A stretch of 57,111 nt of DNA from Sphingobium abikonense NBRC 16140 (GTDB taxonomy: Bacteria > Pseudomonadota > Alphaproteobacteria > Sphingomonadales > Sphingomonadaceae), in NCBI RefSeq assembly GCF_001598335.1, contig NZ_BCYT01000021.1, positions 1 through 57,111 on the forward strand, in the 5' to 3' direction. A program made the translations under genes and the position numbers. This document shows positions 45,367 to 55,558 of the stretch, one piece after another. The notes beneath the pieces were generated by a model. It was not told where the DNA came from, ran no database searches, and was given only the letters and a program-made list of their open reading frames with translations. Numbering within the stretch: position 1 is the first letter of the stretch; the number at the start of each line of letters is the position of its first letter.

Positions 45367-46332
45367 TTGGGGGCCGTGACAATCGCAAATCCAGTCTATT
45401 CCACCCGAACCTGCCGCTATGGCGCCGAAGCGCTGAGAGAAGCGGCATTGCTGATCCGCGCGGGCGAGCCGGTCGCGGTGCCAACCGAGACAGTCTATGG
45501 CCTGGCAGCGGACGCCACCGACACCCATGCCGTCGCCGCGATCTACAGTGCGAAAGGACGCCCCAGCTTCAACCCGCTGATCGTGCATGTCGCGCATATG
45601 GACATGGCGCGCACGCTCGCGCATTTCTCCGCGACGGCAGACAGGCTTGCCGAGCGTTTCTGGCCTGGGCCTTTGACCATGGTGCTGCCGGTGCGCGCCG
45701 ATAGCGGTTTGTCGCATCTGGTGACGGCCGGCTTGCCGACCGTCGCGCTGCGGGTGCCGGCTCATCCCGCGATGCGCGCGCTGATCCGCGAAAGCGGCCG
45801 CCCACTGGCAGCGCCTTCGGCCAATCGCAGCGGCTCGATAAGCCCGACGCGGGCGGAGCATGTGCTCGCGAGCCTGAATGGCAAGGTGCGCATGGTGCTG
45901 GACGAAGGGCCAACGAGCGAGGGACTGGAATCGACCATCGCCGCGCCGGAAACGGACCGGATCCGGCTATTGCGGCCGGGTCCGATTACCGCCGACATGC
46001 TGGGCGAGGCGACTGGGCTGCCCGTGGTCGCCGCCAAGGCGGATGCCGCGATCGAAGCGCCGGGCCAGCTTGAAAGCCATTATGCGCCAGCCAAGCCGGT
46101 ACGCCTCGACGCGCTGCGCGCCGAAACGAACGAATATCTGATCGGGTTTGGCCTGATGCCCTGCCACATCAACCTCAGCCCCGAGGCCGATCTGCGCGAA
46201 GCAGGCGCCAATCTCTTCGCAGCGTTGCACATGGCCGATGCAAGCGCCGCAGAACGGATCGCCGTGGCGCCGATCCCGATGGAAGGCATAGGGGCCGCGA
46301 TCAACGACCGCTTGAGGCGTGCGGCCGCCTGA
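45367..46332 (+). CDS. L-threonylcarbamoyladenylate synthase (Sua5/YrdC/TsaC)
   Basis: About 321 residues, the long Sua5 form: an N-terminal YrdC domain (VAVPTETVYGLAADA, KGRPSFNPLIVHV, PSANRSGSISPT) plus a C-terminal Sua5 domain after a linker with the SHYAPAKPVRLD motif. It makes threonylcarbamoyl-AMP for the t6A37 tRNA modification. The start is uncertain: TTG 45367 has GGGGA about 7 nt upstream, and GTG 45376 is the alternative. Confidence 0.95.
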   Translation: MGAVTIANPVYSTRTCRYGAEALREAALLIRAGEPVAVPTETVYGLAADATDTHAVAAIYSAKGRPSFNPLIVHVAHMDMARTLAHFSATADRLAERFWPGPLTMVLPVRADSGLSHLVTAGLPTVALRVPAHPAMRALIRESGRPLAAPSANRSGSISPTRAEHVLASLNGKVRMVLDEGPTSEGLESTIAAPETDRIRLLRPGPITADMLGEATGLPVVAAKADAAIEAPGQLESHYAPAKPVRLDALRAETNEYLIGFGLMPCHINLSPEADLREAGANLFAALHMADASAAERIAVAPIPMEGIGAAINDRLRRAAA

Positions 46333-46383
46333 TCGTTCAAGGGCCAACCTAGCGCAGGCCGGAAACCACGCCAGCGTCAAACC

Positions 46384-46647
46384 TCAGCCGCAATTATCAT
46401 AGCCCGCCTCGCGACATTGTTTGCGGCGCGCCTTTTCGGCCTTTTTCGCTTCCCGGCCTTCGCGCGCTTCCTTTTCGCGCATCTTGCGGCCGTAATTGCG
46501 ATCCGCCTCATCCTGGCTGGTGGTCGCCCAGTCGGCAACCTGCGAGCCTGCCCGAACCGGCGCAGTGACGACGCTGGCGACGGTGCGAACGCATCCCGTC
46601 AGCCCCAGCATCAGCAACGGCCCAGCCAAGATCATCGCCTTCTTCAT
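46384..46647 (-). CDS. Small lipoprotein with charged tail, 87 aa
   Basis: 87 residues. A signal MKKAMILAGPLLMLGLTGC with C19 lipidated is followed by a short region (VRTVASVVTAPVRAGSQVAD) and a very highly charged Lys/Arg/Glu tail, predicted helical. It may be an outer-membrane-anchored lipoprotein whose tail contacts peptidoglycan (inference only). ATG 46647 has GGACG upstream, and longer starts lack a signal peptide. Confidence 0.75.
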   Translation of the reverse strand: MKKAMILAGPLLMLGLTGCVRTVASVVTAPVRAGSQVADWATTSQDEADRNYGRKMREKEAREGREAKKAEKARRKQCREAGYDNCG

Positions 46648-46765
46648 CGTCCCGTCCTCGCCAATTGCCGTTGCGTGCCTGTCGCCCATAAAGGATATGC
46701 CCGACAGACGCCACCCGAGGGGCGGCGCCGTCTTCGAGTGAGGGCGCGGGACACGCGGACGAGAT

Positions 46766-47299
46766 TCAGGCGTCCAGCCGTTCGCCAAAGCCCTTGCGCA
46801 ACTTGGCCAGCTTGGGCGGAATGACCGCCATGCAATAGGGATTCCTATCGCCGACCCTGTCCCAATATTTCTGATGATAATCCTCCGCCGGATACCAGGG
46901 GGCTTCCGGCTCGATCGCCGTCACGATCGGTGCGGACTGATCGGCCTGCGCGCGCTCAATGCCCGCGCGCGCTTCCTCCTCCTGCTCGGGCGAATGGGGA
47001 AAGATCGCGGACCGATATTGGGTGCCGATGTCATTGCCCTGACGGTTGAGCGTCGTCGGATCATGCGTGGCGAAAAAGATGTCGAGCAGATCGCCATAGG
47101 AAATGACGTCGGGATCGAAGGTGATGCGGATGGCTTCGGCATGACCCGTGTTGCCCGAACAGACCTGTTCATAGGTCGGATCGGGCACCGTGCCGCCGAT
47201 ATAGCCGCTTTCGACCGACTTCACGCCTTTCAGATTCTGATACACCGCTTCGGTGCACCAGAAGCATCCGCCGGCCAGCGTTGCGACTTCTTCCGTCAT
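46766..47299 (-). CDS. msrA: Peptide methionine sulfoxide reductase MsrA
   Basis: 177 residues. The catalytic motif is [18 protein letters not shown] with the nucleophilic Cys in [25 protein letters not shown] and the C-terminal HQKYW region complete the family. It reduces Met-(S)-sulfoxide in proteins. ATG 47299 is preferred to 47308 because GAGGA lies 9 nt upstream. Confidence 0.97.
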   Translation of the reverse strand: MTEEVATLAGGCFWCTEAVYQNLKGVKSVESGYIGGTVPDPTYEQVCSGNTGHAEAIRITFDPDVISYGDLLDIFFATHDPTTLNRQGNDIGTQYRSAIFPHSPEQEEEARAGIERAQADQSAPIVTAIEPEAPWYPAEDYHQKYWDRVGDRNPYCMAVIPPKLAKLRKGFGERLDA

Positions 47300-47342
47300 T
47301 CCTGTCATTCCTCGACTATGTGAGGCGTTGAGATAGGAAGGA

Positions 47343-49049
47343 TCAGGCCGGGGTTCCAGCCTCCAGCGCGGCGGCCTGCGCCTTCGCCCGTTCCTCGGCC
47401 ACCAGTTCCTTGCGCGACAGCTTGCCGACCAACGTCTTGGGCAGGTTCAGCCGAACCTCCACATCGCAGACACGCTCATGCTTGCCGAGCTGCGGATTGA
47501 CCCAATCCCGGAGCGCCGGGCCATCAATCTCATGCCCCTCATTCAGGGTCACGAACGCCTTTGGTTGCTCACCGCGATAGTGGTCGGGCACACCGATCAC
47601 CAGCGCCTCCTTGACGGCCGGGTGATGGTAAAGGACGGATTCAACCTGGCTGGGAAACACCTTGAACCCGCCGACCGCGATCATGTCCTTCAACCGGTCG
47701 ACGATCTTCACATAGCCATCTTCGTCGATGATGCCGACGTCGCCCGTGCGGATATAATCGCCGACAAAAACCTGCGCGTCGGCGTCCGGGCGGTTCCAAT
47801 AGCCCTTCATGATCTGCGGTCCCGCGAACAGAAGCTCGCCCGGCTCGCCTTGCGGCGGCGGTCGCGTCGGGTCTTCGCGATCGACCAGCTTGACGCGGGT
47901 CGCGGGAACTGGCTGGCCCACGGTGCCGCTCTTGTTCAGGCCCTCATAGGGATTGGTGCAGACGATCGGGCTGGTTTCGGTCAGGCCATAGCCTTCGATC
48001 AGATGCGCGCCCGTCGCCGCCTCGAACTTCTGCTTGAGTTCCAGCGGCAAGGGCGCACCACCGGAAATGCAGGCGCGCAGCGACGAGAAATCGATATTGC
48101 GGATCGCGGGATGATCCAGCAGCGCCTGGAACATGGTCGGCACGCCCGGCAGGGATGTCGCCTTTACCCGTTGCACGGCGGCCAGCACCTGCGCCGCGTC
48201 GAAGCGGGGCAGCATCACCATCTCGCCGCCATTTACCACCGTGCGATTGAGCGTGCAGGTATTGGCGAAGACGTGGAAAAAGGGCAGGACCGCGATGATG
48301 CGATCCGGCTCATGCTGGCGCGGATCGATCGCCTGCGCCTGGCGCGCATTGGCGGTCAGATTCTGGTGCGTCAACATTGCACCCTTGGGCGTGCCGGTCG
48401 TACCGCCGGTGTATTGCAGCAGCGCGACGTCGTTGACCGGGTCGATCTGCGCCACCGCGCAATCGCCCTTGTTGGTCATGAACCGGTCATAGCGGATGAT
48501 CCGCGGATCATCGGGGATGGCCACGCTCTCGCTTGCCTTGAACCAGCGGAACAGCAACGATTTGACCGGCGGCAGCACTTCGGCGACCGATCCGACGATC
48601 AGGGTTTCGAGTGTGCTGTGCTCCAGCACCTCCATGGCGGTAGGCAGCAAAGCCTTTGCCGACAGGGTGAAGAGAATCTTCGTCCCACTGTCCTCAACCT
48701 GATGCTCCAACTCGGCCGCGGTATAGAGGGGGGAGAAATTGACGACGATGGCGCCGGCCATCAGTGCGCCATAATAGGCCGCGACATAATGGGGGGTGTT
48801 GGGCAGATAGAGGCCAACCCGGTCCCCTTTCTGCACGCCCATGGCCTGCAGCCCGCACGCCACCCGGCGGATCTGGTCATACATGTCGCCATAGGTGAAT
48901 TTGCGACCCATGAAGTCGACCATATGGGCGTCGGGATGCGCCAGCGCGCTGTCCGTCACCATCTGCCCCATCGACATCGGCGGGAAGGTCTGATCCCACT
49001 GGGTGGGATGGCGATACTTGTCCTTCAGGATCTTTTCGATGCTCTCCAT
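47343..49049 (-). CDS. fadD: Long-chain fatty acid-CoA ligase
   Basis: 568 residues of the ANL adenylating family. The AMP-binding motif is [27 protein letters not shown] and [20 protein letters not shown] (A8 loop) are followed by the C-terminal Lys in [12 protein letters not shown]. It activates fatty acids to acyl-CoA. ATG 49049 (MESIEKIL) is used. No other beta-oxidation genes are nearby. Confidence 0.94.
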   Translation of the reverse strand: MESIEKILKDKYRHPTQWDQTFPPMSMGQMVTDSALAHPDAHMVDFMGRKFTYGDMYDQIRRVACGLQAMGVQKGDRVGLYLPNTPHYVAAYYGALMAGAIVVNFSPLYTAAELEHQVEDSGTKILFTLSAKALLPTAMEVLEHSTLETLIVGSVAEVLPPVKSLLFRWFKASESVAIPDDPRIIRYDRFMTNKGDCAVAQIDPVNDVALLQYTGGTTGTPKGAMLTHQNLTANARQAQAIDPRQHEPDRIIAVLPFFHVFANTCTLNRTVVNGGEMVMLPRFDAAQVLAAVQRVKATSLPGVPTMFQALLDHPAIRNIDFSSLRACISGGAPLPLELKQKFEAATGAHLIEGYGLTETSPIVCTNPYEGLNKSGTVGQPVPATRVKLVDREDPTRPPPQGEPGELLFAGPQIMKGYWNRPDADAQVFVGDYIRTGDVGIIDEDGYVKIVDRLKDMIAVGGFKVFPSQVESVLYHHPAVKEALVIGVPDHYRGEQPKAFVTLNEGHEIDGPALRDWVNPQLGKHERVCDVEVRLNLPKTLVGKLSRKELVAEERAKAQAAALEAGTPA

Positions 49050-49152
49050 GCCAGGGAGTGTATGGCGCAGCCGCACTTTACGCAAGCGTCAACCAATGAA
49101 AAAGGGCCGCGCCCCTTGCAGACGCAGCCCTTGATAAACCTTGGGTTTGCGA

Positions 49153-49178
49153 CGTCAGCAACAGGAACGTTGCTGACG
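49153..49178 (-). terminator. Hairpin downstream of trcR
   Basis: CGTCAGCAAC and GTTGCTGACG pair perfectly around a 6-nt loop (AGGAAC on the plus strand), 9 nt after the trcR stop. There is no T-run. Confidence 0.45.
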
Positions 49179-49186
49179 CTACGGCA

Positions 49187-49870
49187 TCACACCTCGCCCT
49201 TGTTGCTGCTGAAAGGATCGATGATCGTGGCGGCGCTGGAAATGAAGTCGGACTCGCTCTTGAGCGCCTCTTCAGCACGGCGCACGGCGTCTTCCCGCTC
49301 GCGCCGCAACTCCTCGATCAGCGCCTCGCGGTCGCCATCCAGACGCGAATCGGTGGGCGCTTCGATGCCGGCCTTTTTCGCCGCCCGTGCGACCAGCGCA
49401 TCCAGTTCGCGCTGTGAACACAGGCCCAGCGTCACCGGGTCCTTGGGCGTGATGTTGCTGATGTTCCAGTGGGTGCGGTCGCGGATGGCGGCAATGGTGG
49501 TGCGGGTGGTGCCGATCAACTTGCCGATCGCGCCGTCCGAGATTTCAGGATGGTTGCGCAAGATCCACGCGATGCCATCGGGCTTGTCCTGCCGCTTGCT
49601 GACCGGCGTGTAGCGCGGCCCCTTGGTGCGGCGCACAGGCTCCGGCCCTTTCAGCATCTTGAGCTTATAGTCGGGGTTCGCCTCACCCTTATGGATTTCC
49701 TCCATGGTGATTTCATGCGCGCGCACAGGATCGCGCCCGGTATATTTGATGCTGGCGGTGTCATCGGCGATCGCCTGCACTTCAAGGATATGCAGCCCGC
49801 AGAATTCCGCGATCTGGTCAAAGCTCAGCGCGGTATTGTCGACCAGCCAGCTGGCGGTCGCATGGGGCAT
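49187..49870 (-). CDS. trcR: Cell cycle transcriptional regulator TrcR (DUF1013)
   Basis: 227 residues. The core has an N-terminal helix-turn-helix-like block (LSFDQIAEFCGLHILEVQAI) and a second one (DGAIGKLIGTTRTTIAAIRD), followed by a coiled-coil, Arg/Glu-rich C-terminus. DUF1013 proteins are confined to alphaproteobacteria. In Caulobacter TrcR tracks with RNA polymerase and influences cell-cycle and envelope-stress phenotypes. ATG 49870 begins MPHATASWL, the conserved start. Confidence 0.92.
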   Translation of the reverse strand: MPHATASWLVDNTALSFDQIAEFCGLHILEVQAIADDTASIKYTGRDPVRAHEITMEEIHKGEANPDYKLKMLKGPEPVRRTKGPRYTPVSKRQDKPDGIAWILRNHPEISDGAIGKLIGTTRTTIAAIRDRTHWNISNITPKDPVTLGLCSQRELDALVARAAKKAGIEAPTDSRLDGDREALIEELRREREDAVRRAEEALKSESDFISSAATIIDPFSSNKGEV

Positions 49871-49997
49871 GAGAGGCTGGGACACGGGACTTCTCCGGCA
49901 CGTAAAAACGATAAGGGCCGCCCAAGCAGGGCGGCCACGACAGAGCAGAGATAGTCTATCCCGCCGGTTCCGGCAAGACAATCCGGCGGTCGTTGCG

Positions 49998-51026
49998 TCA
50001 GGCGGCGCTTTCGATCACCTCCGGGTCGATCGCATGGAGGCCGGCGAGAAATTCCCTGGCGCTGCGGTCCCACGAAAAACTGCGCCCATAGGCCGCGCAC
50101 GCCGCCCGGTCGCGCTGCAAGGCTGCCGCGATGGCCTGACCAAGATCGTCCGACAGGGCGCCTGTTTCCGGCGTCACGATATCGACCGGGCCGGTCACGG
50201 GGAAAGCCGCAATGGGCGTCCCGCACGCCAGCGCCTCTATCATGACAAGGCCGAACGTGTCGGTGCGGCTGGGAAAGACGAACACGTCGGCATTGGCGTA
50301 GGCGCCCGCCAGATCCTTGCCGAACAATGGCCCGACAAAGCGCGCCTGCGGCCAGGCTCGTTCCAGCGCCGCGCGCGCGGGACCATCACCGACGACGACC
50401 TTGGTGCCGGGATGGTCGGCGGCCAGAAACGCCTCCAGATTCTTTTCCACCGCGACGCGGCCGACATAAAGCATGATCGGACCCGGCAGATCGGCAAATT
50501 GCGTCGGCAGGGGAGCGTCGGGTGTGAAGGCGGCAAGATCCACCCCCCTGCCCCATGGCCGCACATTGGCGATGCCATGGGCGCGCAACTGCTCGCGAAC
50601 CGATCGCGTCGACACCAGCACCGCCTGCGCAGGGCCATGGAACCAGCGGATATAGCGCCAGAACCAGGCGGCCGGCAGGCCCGTGCGCTGCGACACATAG
50701 TCGGGGAAATGCGTATGATAGGCGGTCGTGAAGGGCACACCGCTGCGCAGGCACCAGCGGCGCGCGGCCACGCACAAGGGGCCTTCGGTCGCCAGATGCA
50801 CCGCATCGGGGCGGAAGGCGGCAATATCCTGCCCCACGACGCTTGACCGCACCAGGGCAAGCCGGATTTCGGGATAGGTCGGGCACGGGATCGACCCGTA
50901 AAGGTCGGGCGAGATCACCTTGACCGGATGGCCCATCCGCGTCAGTTCGCCCTCGATTGTCTGAAGCGTCCGCACGACGCCGTTGACTTGCGGCGACCAG
51001 GCATCGGTGACGATCGCGATCCGCAC
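49998..51026 (-). CDS. Glycosyltransferase family 4-type (GT1/GT4) enzyme
   Basis: 342 residues, GT-B fold. The N-terminal domain begins RIAIVTDAWSPQVNGVVRTL. The C-terminal donor domain has GVDLAAFTPD, YVGRVAVEKNLEAF and the SRTDTFGLVMIEALACGTP segment with the E-x7-E motif. It resembles GDP-mannose- or UDP-sugar-dependent transferases acting on lipids. The start is GTG 51026, with an excellent CGGAGGAAA 5-6 nt upstream. The in-frame TTG 51041 lies within the preceding stop. It is coupled to the phosphohydrolase gene upstream. Confidence 0.93.
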   Translation of the reverse strand: MRIAIVTDAWSPQVNGVVRTLQTIEGELTRMGHPVKVISPDLYGSIPCPTYPEIRLALVRSSVVGQDIAAFRPDAVHLATEGPLCVAARRWCLRSGVPFTTAYHTHFPDYVSQRTGLPAAWFWRYIRWFHGPAQAVLVSTRSVREQLRAHGIANVRPWGRGVDLAAFTPDAPLPTQFADLPGPIMLYVGRVAVEKNLEAFLAADHPGTKVVVGDGPARAALERAWPQARFVGPLFGKDLAGAYANADVFVFPSRTDTFGLVMIEALACGTPIAAFPVTGPVDIVTPETGALSDDLGQAIAAALQRDRAACAAYGRSFSWDRSAREFLAGLHAIDPEVIESAA

Positions 51027-51037
51027 GCTTTCCTCCG

Positions 51038-51913
51038 TCAAGCGGCAAGCCGGGAGGAGTCGCGCGCCGCCTCCTTGGCAGCTCGGGCGGCGATTTCGTC
51101 CGCCCAGTGCAGCACTTCCATCCGACCATCGAAATGCTCGACCAAGGCCGTGCAGCCTTCGACCCAGTCACCGTCATTATAATAGTCTATACCGGCGATC
51201 TGCCGCATCTCGGCGTTGTGAATATGCCCGCAGACCACGCCATCGACGCCGCGCGTGGCGGCTTCATGCGCGACGACATCCTCGAACTTGGAAATGAACT
51301 CGACGGCATTCTTGACCTTGTGCTTGGCCATCTTGCTGAGCGACCAATAAGGAAGCCCCATACGCTGCCGCACCGCATTCACGGCGACGTTCAGGCGCAT
51401 CATCAACGTATAGGCCGCGTCCCCGACGAAGGCGAGCCAGCGGTGCGCGAGCATGATCGTGTCGAACTCGTCGCCATGCAGCACCAGCAGCTTGCGCCCA
51501 TCGGCGGTGACGTGGATCGCCTTGCGCCGGATTTCGACACCGCCAAAATTCATGCCGGTGAACTGGCGGAACATTTCATCGTGATTGCCGGGAATATAGA
51601 CGACGCGCGTGCCGCGCTTGGCGCGCTTCATGATGCGCCACACCACGTCATTATGCGCCTGCGGCCAATAGAAACGTTTCTTGAGCCGCCAGCCATCAAT
51701 AATGTCGCCGACCAGATAGATGGTTTCGCTGTCGACGCTGTCGAGGAAATCGATCAGCATCGTCGCGTTGCAGCCGCGCGTGCCTAAGTGGATGTCGGAA
51801 ATCCAAATGGTGCGATAGCGGCGGCGCTCCCCTTCCCGTTCAGGGATGTGGAATGGGTCGTCCGCCCCCTGCTCCAGATCGCCAAGGAAGGGCAAGCGCG
51901 TGATGGCGTTCAT
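51038..51913 (-). CDS. LpxH-like metallophosphoesterase
   Basis: 291 residues with the calcineurin-type metal motifs SDIHLG, GDIIDGW, PGNHDE, LHGDEFD and GHIHNAE. It resembles UDP-2,3-diacylglucosamine diphosphatases but is longer than canonical LpxH and has an N-terminal extension of about 30 residues. Alphaproteobacteria often use LpxI instead, so the substrate here is uncertain. The gene is followed by the glycosyltransferase with a 12-nt gap. The pair may act in glycolipid metabolism (inference). Confidence 0.88.
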   Translation of the reverse strand: MNAITRLPFLGDLEQGADDPFHIPEREGERRRYRTIWISDIHLGTRGCNATMLIDFLDSVDSETIYLVGDIIDGWRLKKRFYWPQAHNDVVWRIMKRAKRGTRVVYIPGNHDEMFRQFTGMNFGGVEIRRKAIHVTADGRKLLVLHGDEFDTIMLAHRWLAFVGDAAYTLMMRLNVAVNAVRQRMGLPYWSLSKMAKHKVKNAVEFISKFEDVVAHEAATRGVDGVVCGHIHNAEMRQIAGIDYYNDGDWVEGCTALVEHFDGRMEVLHWADEIAARAAKEAARDSSRLAA

Positions 51914-52025
51914 GATACGGTCCCCGGAAACTCTGTCCTTGGGGCCGAATCCTTAGCGCCGCATTGTTACAAGTCCGCACCGAATATGACGGAAATACTA
52001 CCGTTCAGGCAGCATCACCCCGCGA

Positions 52026-53357
52026 TCAACCGTTGAAGCCCACGAACAGAAATTCCGGAACAGGGCCGTTCCATCCCTCGTCGGGGCCATCGTCGTGCGT
52101 GGCCGACTGGCGAGAAGGCCGCGATGCCGGCTTGCGGTCGTCACTGCGGCGGTCAGTCCGCTTCTCGTTCGATCGATCTGGCCGACGCGCCTTGGTCGGC
52201 GCCGGCTTATCCTCAACCTTTGGTTCGGCATCCTTCGCCGCGCCTGGCAAATCAGCATAGTCGATCTTCGTGCCAATCAGCTTCTGGATATTGTCGATCG
52301 CTTCGGCATCATCCTTGGTAACGAAGGTGTAGGCCACCCCCTTCGCGCCCGCGCGACCAGTGCGGCCGATGCGATGGACATAATCGTCAGGATGCCAGGG
52401 CGCGTCGAAATTGAAGACGTGGCTGACGCCCTTGATATCAAGGCCGCGCGCAGCCACGTCCGATGCGACCAGGATATTGACCGTACCGTCGCGGAATCGC
52501 TCCAGTTCCGCGATACGCGACGCCTGGTCAATGTCCCCGTGAATCTCGCCGGACTTGTATCCGTGGCGTTGCAGGCTCTTGTTGAGTTCGCGCACGGTCG
52601 TCTTGCGATTGCAGAAGATGACGGCGCTCTGCACCTTTTGCCCGTCGAGCAGGGCGCGCAGCGCTTCGCGCTTCTTGCGCGCATCCACCTTCACCAGATG
52701 CTGCGCGATATTGGTCGACGCAGTCGCCGGGCGCGCGACCTCGATCGACTTGGGATTGCTGAGAAAGCGATCCGCCAGTTTCTTGATGACGGGCGGCATG
52801 GTGGCCGAGAAGAGCAGCGTCTGCCGCTGCGCGGGCAATTTGGTGCAGATATGCTCAATGTCGGGAATGAACCCCATGTCGAGCATGCGGTCCGCTTCGT
52901 CGATCACCAGCATGTTGCAGCCGTTGAGCAGAATCTTGCCCCGCTCGAACAAGTCCATCAGGCGTCCGGGCGTGGCGATCAGCACGTCGACGCCCTTTTC
53001 CAGCGCCTTGACCTGATCGCCCATCTGGACGCCGCCGATCAGCAGAGCCATCGAAAGCTTGTGATATTTGCCGTATTTCTCGAAATTTTCGGCCACCTGC
53101 GCCGCCAGCTCGCGCGTCGGCTCCAGGATCAGGCTGCGCGGCATGAGCGCGCGGGCGCGGCCATGGGCCAATATGTCGATCATCGGCAGCACGAAACTGG
53201 CGGTCTTGCCCGTGCCGGTCTGCGCGATGCCGATAATGTCCTTCATCATCAGCACCGACGGGATCGCCTGCGCCTGGATGGGTGTCGGCGTGTCGTAACC
53301 GGATTCGGTCACGGCCTTCAATAATTCGTCGGAGAGGCCGAGATCGGCAAAAGTCAT
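52026..53357 (-). CDS. DEAD-box ATP-dependent RNA helicase (RhlE-like)
   Basis: 443 residues with all motifs: a Q motif (YDTPTPIQAQAIP), Walker A AQTGTGKTA, DEAD in VIDEADRMLDMGF, SAT, and HRIGRTGRAGAKG. The C-terminal tail (about 375-430) is rich in Lys/Arg/Asp/Ser and probably binds RNA. It remodels RNA in ribosome assembly or mRNA decay. It is a single gene flanked by a 112-bp gap. Confidence 0.95.
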   Translation of the reverse strand: MTFADLGLSDELLKAVTESGYDTPTPIQAQAIPSVLMMKDIIGIAQTGTGKTASFVLPMIDILAHGRARALMPRSLILEPTRELAAQVAENFEKYGKYHKLSMALLIGGVQMGDQVKALEKGVDVLIATPGRLMDLFERGKILLNGCNMLVIDEADRMLDMGFIPDIEHICTKLPAQRQTLLFSATMPPVIKKLADRFLSNPKSIEVARPATASTNIAQHLVKVDARKKREALRALLDGQKVQSAVIFCNRKTTVRELNKSLQRHGYKSGEIHGDIDQASRIAELERFRDGTVNILVASDVAARGLDIKGVSHVFNFDAPWHPDDYVHRIGRTGRAGAKGVAYTFVTKDDAEAIDNIQKLIGTKIDYADLPGAAKDAEPKVEDKPAPTKARRPDRSNEKRTDRRSDDRKPASRPSRQSATHDDGPDEGWNGPVPEFLFVGFNG

Positions 53358-53479
53358 TCAAAAGCCCGGGACAGGAGGAAAGTGCGCGCTGCGCGTCCGC
53401 AGCACGGAAATCGGCCGCGCATTGCGGAAATATCGCACCAATGTCAAGAAATTCAGCCGCGTCGCGCCCGGACGACAGG

Positions 53480-53914
53480 TCAATCGTCGTCATCTGCGGC
53501 CACGAGCCGCCGGAAATCGTTGATCTCACAACTCATGCCGTTGCGCGCCTGCAATTCGTCGCGTCCCGAACACAGGGACCCGTCATCATGCGGCTCGACA
53601 TAGAAGCCGGAATAAAATCCAGCCGAATCGCACCCCCGCTCCAACCGGGCGCGATAGCGGTGGTCGTCCGCCAGCAGGAGGTCGACCCCTTCGCGCACGA
53701 CGATGCTTGCACCGCGAATGGAGCGCAGCGCGATGCAGCGCGGCCCTTTCTTTTCCTCCCAATCGTCGCGCGCGTTCGGATTGGCGCGGGGCGGCGCCTT
53801 GCCCTTGCGCGCCATCGGCACCCGGATAATGACACGGCGCTCGATCGTCATTTGCGCCCATTGCACGGGCTGAGCGGCAGGCGCAGCAAGAAGCAGCAAC
53901 ACGGAATGAAGCAA
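53480..53914 (-). CDS. Exported protein of unknown function, 144 aa
   Basis: 144 residues with a short signal peptide (LHSVLLLLAAPAAQP). The mature part is basic then acidic and has three Cys: C61, C95 and C114 counted from the TTG start, plus one near the end (SCEIN). The start is TTG 53914, with AAGGGG 6 nt upstream. GTG 53902 is an alternative. No domain is recognised. Confidence 0.7.
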   Translation of the reverse strand: MLHSVLLLLAAPAAQPVQWAQMTIERRVIIRVPMARKGKAPPRANPNARDDWEEKKGPRCIALRSIRGASIVVREGVDLLLADDHRYRARLERGCDSAGFYSGFYVEPHDDGSLCSGRDELQARNGMSCEINDFRRLVAADDDD

Positions 53915-53992
53915 GTCGAACCCCTTTATGGGATGGGGACGCTAGCGCGCGATGGTTGAACAGTCGATGAATTCCGGGGCATAGCCTATCCC

Positions 53993-55432
53993 ATGATTGG
54001 ACAAGACATCATAGATCGCTTCACGGCGCTGCTCGGACCCAAGGGCGTCACCACCAACGCAGACGACATTGCGCCGTGGGTCAGCGACTGGCGCGGGCGC
54101 TACCATGGCGCGGCCGCCGCGATCCTGTCGCCTGATTCGACGCGCCTTGTATCCGAAACCGTAAAACTCGCGGCCGAACTGGGCGTGCCGCTGGTGCCGC
54201 AGGGCGGCAATACGTCCATGGTCGGCGGCGCGACCCCGCCGGCCGATGGTTCCGCCCTCATCCTGTCGCTGCGCCGGATGAACCGGATTCGCAGCCTCTC
54301 CGCCAACGACAATATCGCGGTCTGCGAAGCCGGGGTCATATTGAGCGTGCTGCATGATGCCGCCCATGCGGAAGGACGGCGTTTCCCCCTGAGCCTAGGC
54401 GCAAAAGGCTCCGCCACGATCGGTGGCCTCGTATCCACCAACGCCGGCGGGACGCAGGTGCTGCGCTATGGCACGATGCGCGCGCTGGTTGACGGGCTGG
54501 AGGCCGTGCTGCCCGACGGCAGCATTTTCGACGGGCTGGACGCGCTCAAAAAGGACAATCGCGGCTACGACATCAAGCAATTGCTGATCGGCGCGGAAGG
54601 AACGCTGGGCATCGTCACCGCCGCGTCGCTGCGCCTCGTCCCCGCCATCGCAACGCGCGCGGTGGGCTGGGCGGGGGTCGACAGCCCGGAACAGGCGCTG
54701 CGCCTGCTTCGACTGACCGAAAAGACGCTGGGCGACAGCGTCGAAGGCTTCGAAGTCATCGGCGACGACACCTTGGGGTTTGTGCTGGGTCATATTCCCG
54801 GCACCCGATCCCCGATCGAAACGCGCACGCCATGGCATGTCCTGATAGAAGTCGATCATGCCGATCTTGCCGATCCCGGCCCGGGCGAACGGCTGGAAGG
54901 GGCTCTGGCGCAGGCGATGGAACAGGGCATCGTCATCGACGCCGCGATCGCCGCCAATGAAGCCCAGGCCGAAGCCTTCTGGCGGATCAGGGAATCGCTC
55001 TCGGAATCCGAGCGCGCACAGGGACCCGCACTGCAATATGACATCAGCGTACCCGTCGCGAAGATGCCCGCCTTCATGGTCGAGGCGGCAGAAGCTGCCG
55101 AGGCCGCTTTCCCCGGCACCACCGCCTCCTCCTTCGGGCATCTTGGCGATGGCAATGTGCATTTTCATGTCCGCGCGCCAAAGGGAACGAGCGACGGGCC
55201 GGCATGGATCGCGGCCCAGGGCCAGGCCATCAACGCCTTCGTTCACGACGCGGTGGTCGCCGCAGACGGCTCCATTTCGGCCGAACATGGCATCGGCCAG
55301 ATGAAGCGGGCGGAACTGGCAAGGCTGTCCAGCCCCGCGCGGATCGCCGCCCTGCGCGCCATCAAGACCGCGTTCGATCCGCAAGGCCTGTTCAACCCCG
55401 GCAAGCTCATTCCCCTGCCGGAAGAAGGCTGA
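53993..55432 (+). CDS. FAD-binding oxidoreductase (D-2-hydroxyacid dehydrogenase type)
   Basis: 479 residues. The PCMH-type FAD domain (about 30-215) has VPLVPQGGNTSMVGGATP and GAKGSATIGGLVSTNAGGT. The FAD-linked oxidase C-terminal domain has SFGHLGDGNVHFH and the end GLFNPGKL. It resembles D-lactate and D-2-hydroxyglutarate dehydrogenases (GlcD family). The substrate cannot be fixed from the sequence. An electron acceptor partner is not in the window. Confidence 0.93.
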   Translation: MIGQDIIDRFTALLGPKGVTTNADDIAPWVSDWRGRYHGAAAAILSPDSTRLVSETVKLAAELGVPLVPQGGNTSMVGGATPPADGSALILSLRRMNRIRSLSANDNIAVCEAGVILSVLHDAAHAEGRRFPLSLGAKGSATIGGLVSTNAGGTQVLRYGTMRALVDGLEAVLPDGSIFDGLDALKKDNRGYDIKQLLIGAEGTLGIVTAASLRLVPAIATRAVGWAGVDSPEQALRLLRLTEKTLGDSVEGFEVIGDDTLGFVLGHIPGTRSPIETRTPWHVLIEVDHADLADPGPGERLEGALAQAMEQGIVIDAAIAANEAQAEAFWRIRESLSESERAQGPALQYDISVPVAKMPAFMVEAAEAAEAAFPGTTASSFGHLGDGNVHFHVRAPKGTSDGPAWIAAQGQAINAFVHDAVVAADGSISAEHGIGQMKRAELARLSSPARIAALRAIKTAFDPQGLFNPGKLIPLPEEG

Positions 55433-55558
55433 CCGCCCATCCCACCCGGCGCAGCGCCGACAAAGCGATTGCACCGGGACGGCAAGCCCTTTATCGCCCT
55501 GCCCCAATATTTCGGACCGCGGCGCGCGACGCCGCACATTGAGAGAATGGACCTGATC

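Noticed and set aside
47478..49613. A 711-codon open frame on the plus strand opposite fadD and trcR
   Set aside because: It lies antisense to two clear genes with motif-level support. Long antisense frames are expected at this GC content, and it has no RBS or recognisable domain.
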